DNA of 6,251 nucleotides from Pseudomonadota bacterium (GTDB taxonomy: Bacteria; Pseudomonadota; Alphaproteobacteria; Sphingomonadales; Sphingomonadaceae), in assembly GCA_023427285.1 (NCBI GenBank), contig JAEZBH010000245.1, positions 1 through 6,251 on the forward strand. Direction: 5' to 3'. The notes beneath the pieces were generated by a model. The model saw only the letters and a list, made by a program, of their open reading frames with translations, was not told the DNA's origin and did not search any database. This document shows, one piece after another, positions 1-4,719 of this stretch (the stretch's first letter is position 1; each line of letters begins with the position of its first letter). The position numbers were made by a program, and so were the translations under genes.

Positions 1-2
1 TG

Positions 3-653
3 GATTCCGGGTCAGACGTGATTTTGCTGACGGGCGCGGGGCGGGCTTTTTCCGCAGGCGGCGATATTGCCCACATGGAGCGCAACGCGGCCAACCCGCA
101 CCTGTTCGACCATGAAGCAGCGCAGGCCCGCCGCATCGTCTCCACCATGCTTGAGATCGACAAGCCCATTGTCTGCCGCATGAACGGCCACGCCATCGGG
201 CTGGGAGCCACCGTTGCCCTGCTGTGCGATGTGGTGTTCGCCGTCAACACCGCCAAAATCGCCGACCCCCACGTCGGGATCGGGCTGGTTGCCGGAGATG
301 GCGGCGCGGTTGTCTGGGCCGCGCGCATCGGCCTTGCCCGCGCCAAGGAATATTTGCTCACCGGCGAGGCGCTGGGCGCACAGAAGGCCGCCGAGATCGG
401 CCTCATCAACCACTGCCTGCCCGCAGAGGAACTGGATGCGGCCGTCGAGGCATTCTGTCAGCGTTTGCTGGCCGGGGCACAGAACGCCATTCGCTGGACC
501 AAACGCCTCACCAACATGGAGCTGAAGCGCATTGCCAGCGCCGTCATGGAAGCGGGCATTGCCTATGAGTCCTTGAGCGTTCGCAGCGCCGACCACCGCG
601 AAGGCGTGGCCGCTCTCAAGGAAAAACGCTCCCCCCGCTTCAAGGGACAATAA
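3..653 (+). CDS. Crotonase-superfamily (enoyl-CoA hydratase/isomerase-like) protein, 5' end outside the window
   Basis: The reading frame is open to the left edge, so the N-terminus (roughly 40-50 residues by family length) is missing. The visible part begins just before the crotonase CoA-binding/oxyanion-hole strand GAGRAFSAGGD, followed by the second oxyanion segment (NGHAIGLGATVALLCD) and GLVAGDGG. Crotonases bind acyl-CoA thioesters and stabilise an enolate; chemistry includes hydration, isomerisation, C-C cleavage and decarboxylation. Counting from the internal GTG at 18, the two positions that are catalytic Glu in rat mitochondrial enoyl-CoA hydratase appear to be Thr65 and His85, so simple hydratase activity should not be assumed. 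Asp94 in GDGG is a nearby acidic residue. The C-terminal part (RWTKRL, then DHREGVAALKEKRSPRFKG) is typical of the family. It stops 1 bp before the next gene and is probably cotranscribed with it. Family call is firm; the reaction is unknown. Confidence 0.93.
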   Translation, partial: DSGSDVILLTGAGRAFSAGGDIAHMERNAANPHLFDHEAAQARRIVSTMLEIDKPIVCRMNGHAIGLGATVALLCDVVFAVNTAKIADPHVGIGLVAGDGGAVVWAARIGLARAKEYLLTGEALGAQKAAEIGLINHCLPAEELDAAVEAFCQRLLAGAQNAIRWTKRLTNMELKRIASAVMEAGIAYESLSVRSADHREGVAALKEKRSPRFKGQ

Positions 654-654
654 C

Positions 655-1179
655 ATGAACGAAAACGAAGTGATCGACCGCGAAATGATCCGCGACTGCC
701 TTGCGCGGATCAGCCGGGGGGAAGACCGGCGCGATGCCAGCCTCATTCGCTCCGGCTACTGGCCAGACGCCGTTTTCGATTTCGGCATATTCACCGGCAA
801 TTTCGAAGAGTATCTGGCCTGGGTGGTGCCCGGCTCTCCCGCCGTCACCAATACGCTGCATACGCTGGGGCAAACCCTTATTTCCCTGCGCGGCAGCAGC
901 GCCGCAACCGAAACCCACGTTACCTGCTATCACCGCATGAACCTTGGTGCGCAAGAGCGCGACGTGACCATGGCGGGGCGCTATCTCGACCGGCTGGAGA
1001 AGCGCGACGGGCAGTGGCGAATTATCCAGCGCACCCTGATTTATGACTGGATGCAGGATTTCGGCCCGTCGGCTGACTGGTCGCGGGGCCTGATGGGTGC
1101 GCCCTTCCGGGAAGAACGCTATACCGGCCGCACCCACGGCGACCCCAGCGTCGATTTTTTTCAGAGCAATGACAAATAA
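655..1179 (+). CDS. SnoaL-like / NTF2-like fold protein (SnoaL_4 type), 174 aa
   Basis: A small single-domain alpha+beta-barrel protein with no signal peptide or membrane segment, so cytoplasmic. The N-terminal helix (residues 8-30, REMIRDCLARISRGEDRRD) and the late strand pair RYLDRLEKRDGQWRII..RTLIYDW (110-132) are hallmarks of SnoaL_4-type proteins, which include dehydratases and isomerases related to scytalone dehydratase and bile-acid 7-alpha-dehydratase BaiE. Likely pocket residues are Asp24, His69 and Arg126; the Tyr that precedes the Asp by five positions in BaiE is Ile19 here (from memory of that family). The ATG is 1 bp after the crotonase stop, with AAGGGA at 642-647 as ribosome site, so translation is probably coupled. 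It is a distant paralogue of the convergent gene at 1366-1905. A steroid- or polycycle-type dehydratase is one possibility, a non-catalytic binding protein another. A Rieske oxygenase beta subunit shares the fold but is less likely. Confidence 0.9.
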   Translation: MNENEVIDREMIRDCLARISRGEDRRDASLIRSGYWPDAVFDFGIFTGNFEEYLAWVVPGSPAVTNTLHTLGQTLISLRGSSAATETHVTCYHRMNLGAQERDVTMAGRYLDRLEKRDGQWRIIQRTLIYDWMQDFGPSADWSRGLMGAPFREERYTGRTHGDPSVDFFQSNDK

Positions 1180-1193
1180 ACTTTCAGGATGAT

Positions 1194-1214
1194 GCGAGGG
1201 TCGCGGACCCTCGC
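1194..1214. terminator. Hairpin B1, probable transcription terminator or RNA-end hairpin
   Basis: A perfect 9-bp inverted repeat (arm GCGAGGGTC at 1194-1202, complement at 1206-1214) around a 3-nt loop. It starts 14 bp after the stop of the plus-strand SnoaL-like gene. A run of five T lies at 1226-1230, about 11 nt beyond the stem, further than in a textbook intrinsic terminator. Termination of the rightward crotonase/SnoaL transcript is the likeliest role. Confidence 0.55.
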
Positions 1215-1325
1215 GCTCCCATTCGTTTTTCCGGAGAGCCTGTTCCAGACAGATGAGCGGGCTGGATAAGGTTTATTACAGGGCCGCGCCCTTCTTTCCA
1301 CGCACGGCCCTTCAAAAATGGGCGG

Positions 1326-1351
1326 TGCAGGAGGGTCAAGACCCTCCTGCA
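1326..1351. terminator. Hairpin A1, probable terminator or 3'-end stabilising hairpin
   Basis: A perfect 12-bp inverted repeat (arm TGCAGGAGGGTC at 1326-1337, complement at 1340-1351) with a 2-nt loop. It lies 14 bp beyond the stop codon of the minus-strand SnoaL-like gene. For minus-strand transcription the T run lies before the stem rather than after it, so it does not fit the standard hairpin-then-U-tract terminator; it may instead protect or define the RNA 3' end, or act in both directions between convergent genes. Confidence 0.55.
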
Positions 1352-1365
1352 AAAAACAAACCGCT

Positions 1366-1905
1366 TTACGGAATTTGCGGCGGGCGATAGTTGACCAGCG
1401 GGCGCGCGTAAGACGGGTCTTCCCGGCTGCGCGCGGGCGCGCCATTAGCATGAACACCCGGCACGTCAGCAAAAGGAAGGGGAAGGCTCACCGCCATGCC
1501 CGACCATTCGATCACGTTGGTGCGCAGGGCAATTTTCCATTGATTGCCGCGCTTTTCTAGCCGGTCGATATACCGTCCGCCTGCCATCCAGTTCGTGTCA
1601 TCCCGGTTGCGGCCCACAAAGAGATAATAGGTCTCCGTGTGGGCCGTATCGCCTTCAATGTCGCAACTATGATTGAGCAGGTTGTGGTGGGTGGCGGCCT
1701 GCCCTGCCTCGTGCATCTGCGCCGCCCAGTCATAAAGCGCCTCCGGCCCGCCTACGAACGGCCCGGCGGCAATGGTTGCGTCAGGATGAAAGGCAGACAG
1801 AAACAGCGCCCGGTCAAACCTGTCCATGCCCCGGCTGAACCGGATCAGGCAGTCCAGAATATCCTGCCGGTCCAGCAGATGCGCAAGCCGCTGTTCCTGC
1901 ATCAT
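1366..1905 (-). CDS. SnoaL-like / NTF2-like fold protein (SnoaL_4 type), 179 aa
   Basis: A second SnoaL_4-type protein and distant paralogue of the one at 655-1179: helix RQDILDCLIRFSRGMDRFD near residues 14-31, His74-xxx-Asn78 in the central strand, and GGRYIDRLEKRGNQWKIALRT (109-129). Likely pocket residues are Asp28, His74 and Arg128; the BaiE-type Tyr position is Phe23. The C-terminal tail (DPSYARPLVNYRPP) is family-like. I chose the ATG at 1905-1903, which overlaps the upstream SDR's stop as ATGA; a second ATG directly follows (1902-1900) and could be used instead. An in-frame extension to 1983 would run inside the SDR gene and has no family similarity. It is the last gene of the leftward operon, translationally coupled to the SDR. 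A dehydratase/isomerase acting on the SDR product is inferred from context only. Confidence 0.9.
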   Translation of the reverse strand: MMQEQRLAHLLDRQDILDCLIRFSRGMDRFDRALFLSAFHPDATIAAGPFVGGPEALYDWAAQMHEAGQAATHHNLLNHSCDIEGDTAHTETYYLFVGRNRDDTNWMAGGRYIDRLEKRGNQWKIALRTNVIEWSGMAVSLPLPFADVPGVHANGAPARSREDPSYARPLVNYRPPQIP

Positions 1906-2819
1906 GCCCCGCCGCTGCGCGCCATCTCGAAGCTGCGCCCAATATGATCGGCATGGCCAGAGGGCACCGGAGAGAGCTCCCACGCATTCTCCCGGTTGCT
2001 GATCGCCTCCATCTGCGCCGCAACCTCCTCAATGGTCCAGGCGGGCTGATAGATGCCCTGCGTTTCAGCCACATAGGCCTTGGCGATGCGCCCAGCAATA
2101 GAGACCAGCATTTCGCCCGTCACCGAACAGCTCTCGTGCGCCAGCCAGCCAACCGCCGGGGCAACCAGTTCCGGCCCCATTGGCGGGTAGGCAGAGGTGT
2201 CACGCCCTTCCGCCATGCGCGTCACGGCGGCGGGCACGATGAGGTTGCACTTCACGCCCTCAGCCGCGCCTTCCAGCGCCACCACATGCGACAGGCCCAT
2301 AAGGCCGCCCTTGGCGGTGCTGTAGTTGGCCTGGTTATAGCTGCCGTAAAGACCGCCGATCGAGCCGGTCAGCACAACCCGCCCGTATCCGGCGGCGCAC
2401 ATCACCGGGAACGCCGGGCGCACCACATGAAACGCGCCGCGCAGATGAACATCGAGAACGGATTCAAAGTCCTCGTAGCTCATCTCTTTCAAGGATGCGC
2501 CGCGCACGTTGCCCGCATTGTGAATCAGAATATCAATGCGGCCCCACGCGTTCAGCGCTGCGTCGATGATCGCCTTGCCGCCTTCCGGGGTCGCGACCGA
2601 CGCGGTGGAGGCAATCGCCTCGCCGCCTGCCTTGCGAATTTCCGCAACCACCGCCTCGGCCGGATCGGCTTCAGTCGCATCGCCCTTCATGCTGACGCCC
2701 GGATCGTTGACGACCACCTTCGCGCCCCGAGAGGCCAGCAGCAACGCATAGGCCCGCCCCAGCCCCCTGCCCGCGCCGGTGATGACTGCAACACGACCGT
2801 CAAATCTCAACTCAGGCAT
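1902..2819 (-). CDS. SDR resembling the (3R)-hydroxyacyl-CoA dehydrogenase domain of multifunctional enzyme type 2 (HSD17B4-like), 305 aa
   Basis: A classical NAD-binding SDR, stand-alone rather than fused to a hydratase. Motifs: TGAGRGLG (residues 14-21) for the dinucleotide, Asp39 after the second strand (VVVND), which favours NAD(H), HNAGN at 100-104, and catalytic Ser153, Tyr166 and Lys170 (NYSTAK). The order and wording of FDGRVAVITGAGRGLG, VVVND, GRIDILIHNAG, VHLRGAF, GLYGSYNQANYS and WLAHESC closely follow eukaryotic MFE-2, which oxidises (3R)-3-hydroxyacyl-CoA in peroxisomal beta-oxidation of branched and steroid side chains. Oxidation of a hydroxyacyl-CoA or a ring hydroxyl is therefore plausible; the bacterial substrate is unknown. 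The start at 2819 follows a good ribosome site (GAGGGAG, 6-nt spacing), and the conserved fold begins three residues in; an in-frame extension to 2903 would overlap the upstream gene. It lies 19 bp after the preceding SDR. Confidence 0.92.
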   Translation of the reverse strand: MPELRFDGRVAVITGAGRGLGRAYALLLASRGAKVVVNDPGVSMKGDATEADPAEAVVAEIRKAGGEAIASTASVATPEGGKAIIDAALNAWGRIDILIHNAGNVRGASLKEMSYEDFESVLDVHLRGAFHVVRPAFPVMCAAGYGRVVLTGSIGGLYGSYNQANYSTAKGGLMGLSHVVALEGAAEGVKCNLIVPAAVTRMAEGRDTSAYPPMGPELVAPAVGWLAHESCSVTGEMLVSIAGRIAKAYVAETQGIYQPAWTIEEVAAQMEAISNRENAWELSPVPSGHADHIGRSFEMARSGGA

Positions 2820-2825
2820 CAGATG

Positions 2826-2832
2826 CTCCCTC
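2826..2832 (-). promoter_or_regulatory. Ribosome binding site fixing the MFE-2-like SDR start
   Basis: GAGGGAG on the minus strand, six bases before the ATG at 2819. It supports this start over the in-frame ATGs near 2903, which lie inside the upstream gene. Confidence 0.65.
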
Positions 2833-2838
2833 AAGAAT

Positions 2839-3699
2839 TCAAACCGGCTGCCAGATCGGCGCGCCGCGCTCCGCCCGCAACGAGGGCGGGGTCGATCCAT
2901 CAATATCCGTCACGCCATAATCGCGCGCCAGTTCGGCGGCGATGAACGTGCCGCCGGATCGCTTCAAAACGTTGGCGTCTTTTGCCAGCGCGGCAATAAC
3001 CCGCCCCGGAAACTCGACTGACGATCCAACCAGCGGATTGGTGACGGTTTGCGCCTTCATCGCCGGGTTCCGGTCAAGATTCCGCAGCGCCCGCTCGGTA
3101 AACGTCAGGCCGAGCCATAAAGACAGCGAAGCAATGTTGTGCGGCTTCAGCTCGATGGCCATGTCGCGCGCCATCCGGTCAACCGCAGCCTTGCAGGTGC
3201 CAAATACGGTGCCGTAGGTGTAGGTTACACCCACATAACCTGACGTTGCCACAATCAAGCCAGACCCCTGCGCCACCATGATCCGCGCCGCATGCCACGC
3301 CGCCACGAAATTCGAGCGCACGCCCACATCCACCATCTGCCAGTTGGAAAGCGGCTTCTCCCAGAACGGGCGCGGCTCGGTCAGGTCCTCCGGCAGGGCA
3401 AAGGCATTGTTCACCAGAATATCCAGCCGCCCCTGCTCTGCCTGAACCTGCTCAAACAATGCTGCCACCTGCTCATCGCAAGCGTGATCCACACCAACGG
3501 CAACGCCCACGCCGCCGCGCGCCGTCACCTCGGCGGCGGTCTCTCCAACCGTGCCCGGCAGCGGGGCCGCACCCGGCTCAACGCTTCTGCCGGTCACGTA
3601 AACCGTTGCGCCTTCCTCTGCGAGCCCAAGAGCGATTCCCCGACCGATCCCGCGGCTTGCGCCCGTCACAACCGCAACCCTGCCCGTCAGTGCGCCCAC
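2839..3699 (-). CDS. DHRS1-like SDR with Phe at the catalytic Tyr position, 286 aa, GTG start
   Basis: Resembles human DHRS1 along its length: TGASRGIGRGIAL (12-24), TVYVTGR (32-38), GRLDILVNNAF (90-100), FWE.P...W (112-120), SLWLG (193-197) and the tail segment ARDYGVTDIDG. DHRS1 is a reductase reported to act on steroids and other carbonyls; Arg38 at the end of strand two suggests NADP(H). Ser153 and Lys170 of the active site are present, but the position 13 after Ser and 4 before Lys is Phe166 (TTT codon), not Tyr, and the usual PG motif after the sixth strand is Leu196-Gly. It may be catalytically weak, use another residue (Tyr162 is close in sequence), or have another role. The GTG at 3699 has AGGGAG seven bases upstream and starts three residues before the conserved strand; an ATG at 3774 gives an extension without family character. 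First gene of the leftward operon. Confidence 0.9.
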   Translation of the reverse strand: MGALTGRVAVVTGASRGIGRGIALGLAEEGATVYVTGRSVEPGAAPLPGTVGETAAEVTARGGVGVAVGVDHACDEQVAALFEQVQAEQGRLDILVNNAFALPEDLTEPRPFWEKPLSNWQMVDVGVRSNFVAAWHAARIMVAQGSGLIVATSGYVGVTYTYGTVFGTCKAAVDRMARDMAIELKPHNIASLSLWLGLTFTERALRNLDRNPAMKAQTVTNPLVGSSVEFPGRVIAALAKDANVLKRSGGTFIAAELARDYGVTDIDGSTPPSLRAERGAPIWQPV

Positions 3700-3706
3700 A
3701 CGAAAA

Positions 3707-3712
3707 CTCCCT
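3707..3712 (-). promoter_or_regulatory. Ribosome binding site deciding the GTG start of the DHRS1-like SDR
   Basis: AGGGAG on the minus strand, seven bases before the in-frame GTG at 3699. The rival ATGs at 3774 and 3771 have only a weak purine stretch before them. Confidence 0.65.
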
Positions 3713-3741
3713 GTCCGTTCGACTGACTTTTTACCCAAGGC

Positions 3742-3754
3742 GACAGGCGCTGTC
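3742..3754. promoter_or_regulatory. Candidate operator 1 (dyad GACAG-N3-CTGTC)
   Basis: A perfect 5-bp inverted repeat with a 3-bp spacer, centred 49 bp upstream of the leftward GTG. It has the same pattern as the dyad at 3805-3817. Short dyads arise by chance in GC-rich DNA, so this is a candidate only; the cognate regulator is not in the window. Confidence 0.35.
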
Positions 3755-3804
3755 CCGCTGGCCCAAATCATCATCGCCGCCGCGATAAAGCCCGGCCCTT
3801 GGCT

Positions 3805-3817
3805 GGCAGTGTCTGCC
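3805..3817. promoter_or_regulatory. Candidate operator 2 (dyad GGCAG-N3-CTGCC)
   Basis: A perfect 5-bp inverted repeat with a 3-bp spacer, centred 54 bp upstream of the rightward ATG and 63 bp from the first dyad. Both fit the consensus GRCAG-N3-CTGYC. Confidence 0.35.
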
Positions 3818-3864
3818 GCCCGCGCATAGGCTGTGGCTTCATAGAAAAAGCCGGGGAGTGAAAG

Positions 3865-4710
3865 ATGAACCGTAGTTTGCTCGACTTTGAAGGTCGCATC
3901 GTGATCGTTTCAGGAGCCGCTGGCGGCGGCATTGGAACCAGCACCGCACGCATGCTGGCCGAAGTTGGAGCAACGGTCATCGCGGTCAGTCGCTCTCAGG
4001 AAAATATTGACAAGAATATTGCCCCGCTGGTGGCCGAAGGGCTGAACATCACCCCCGTCGTGGCCGACATCTCAACCGATGACGGCATTGCAACGGTAAT
4101 GGAACAGGCGCGCACCGCAAAGGGCACGCTCTATGGTCTGGCGAATATTGCAGGCGGCGCTGCGCCGGGCACATGGATGCGCGCTGAACGCATGAACCGT
4201 GAAGACTGGCGCGCGCTCTTCAACCAGAACCTTGAGACAATGGCCTTCCTCAGCACGGCTTTTGCGCGGGAATTGCGCACGCAAGGGCTGCCGGGTGCCA
4301 TCGTCAGCGTCTCGTCCATCAGCGGCATGAATACCGCGCCCTATCACCTGGCCTATGGCGCAGCGAAAGCTGCCATCGTTGCCGTGACCCGCACACTCGC
4401 CGTCGAGCTGGCGCTCGACAACATTCGCGTCAACGCCATTGCGCCCGGCACCACCATCACCCCCGGCTCGGGTGCCTACATTGACCACGACGTGGAGCGC
4501 GACCGCGCAGCCATCGCCATGGGTCGTCGCGCCCAGCCGGAAGAACAGGCCAGCGCCATCCTGTTCCTGTTGTCGAACATGTCCAGCTACATCACCGGCC
4601 AAACCATTCTGGTGGATGGCGGCCTGAACCTGAAATGGACCCATCTGGGCGCAGACAACACCTCGCTCTTTCTCAAGAACGAAGACTTCCGCGCCGCAAT
4701 CAAGCAATAG
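3865..4710 (+). CDS. Classical SDR family oxidoreductase, 281 aa
   Basis: A cytoplasmic NAD(P)-dependent alcohol/ketone oxidoreductase with an intact active site: glycine-rich loop SGAAGGGIG (16-24; Ser replaces the usual Thr and the loop is one residue longer than TGxxxGxG), Arg43 after strand two suggesting NADP(H), NIAGG at 94-98 in place of NNAG, Asn122, Ser151, Tyr164 and Lys168 (YGAAK), then NAIAPG, and ITGQTILVDGG near the C-terminus. The tail beyond VDGG is about 30 residues, somewhat longer than in many FabG-like members. The ATG at 3865 follows GGGGAG with a six-base gap. It is the first gene of the rightward operon, nine bases before the Rieske oxygenase, which suggests that it processes the oxygenase's substrate or hydroxylated product. 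The exact substrate is not recognisable. Confidence 0.93.
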   Translation: MNRSLLDFEGRIVIVSGAAGGGIGTSTARMLAEVGATVIAVSRSQENIDKNIAPLVAEGLNITPVVADISTDDGIATVMEQARTAKGTLYGLANIAGGAAPGTWMRAERMNREDWRALFNQNLETMAFLSTAFARELRTQGLPGAIVSVSSISGMNTAPYHLAYGAAKAAIVAVTRTLAVELALDNIRVNAIAPGTTITPGSGAYIDHDVERDRAAIAMGRRAQPEEQASAILFLLSNMSSYITGQTILVDGGLNLKWTHLGADNTSLFLKNEDFRAAIKQ

Positions 4711-4719
4711 GACGGCCCG

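Larger units (their letters stand above)
1194..1362 (-). repeat. Composite two-hairpin intergenic repeat, copy 1
   Basis: Read on the minus strand this unit runs: a T-rich lead, hairpin A (1351-1326), about 104 bp of poorly conserved core, then TGGGAGCGC leading into hairpin B (1214-1194). The same order, orientation relative to the preceding stop codon and near-identical spacing recur at 6087-6251 on the plus strand. About 43 nt around hairpin A (1362-1320) match copy 2 with only a few differences and one indel, so the similarity extends beyond the palindrome. The core also holds a 7-bp inverted repeat, AGGGCCG at 1280-1286 with its complement at 1305-1311, that I do not see in copy 2. It occupies essentially all of the 186-bp gap between two convergent genes; no gene is visible in it. 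Origin and family are not recognised. Confidence 0.8.
3700..3864. promoter_or_regulatory. Divergent control region between the two SDR-led operons
   Basis: A 165-bp gap separates the start of the leftward operon (GTG 3699) from that of the rightward operon (ATG 3865), so both promoters must lie here or inside the opposite gene. I see no convincing -35/-10 pair on either strand. Two similar dyads lie near each gene start. No small gene is visible. Confidence 0.6.

Noticed and set aside
18..20. GTG at 18 as the true start of the crotonase gene
   Set aside because: The frame is open to the window edge and the GTG falls in the strand directly before GAGRAFSAGGD, so a domain-sized N-terminal piece would be missing; the real start is upstream of the window.
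655..1179. Beta subunit of the Rieske oxygenase
   Set aside because: The NTF2 fold is shared, but the sequence signature is SnoaL_4-like, the gene is not next to the alpha subunit and belongs to another transcription unit. It is not excluded structurally.
1194..1362. CRISPR-like repeats
   Set aside because: The palindromes occur once per intergenic region, with no regular repeat-spacer array and no cas genes.
1161..1472. Short open frames across the two repeats (1161-1472 minus, 5966-6193 plus) that share the peptide LQEGL-PPAPP
   Set aside because: The shared peptide is only the translation of hairpin A. The frames run through intergenic repeat and into neighbouring genes, so they are not proteins.
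1944..2945. A 333-codon open frame on the plus strand opposite the MFE-2-like SDR
   Set aside because: It is antisense to a gene with full SDR motifs, has no recognisable domain and is His/Arg-rich as expected from a shadow frame in GC-rich DNA.
3697..3774. ATG at 3774 as start of the DHRS1-like SDR
   Set aside because: The added 25 residues precede the normal SDR N-terminus, lack a good ribosome site and would use up the divergent control region; the GTG at 3699 has AGGGAG at ideal distance.
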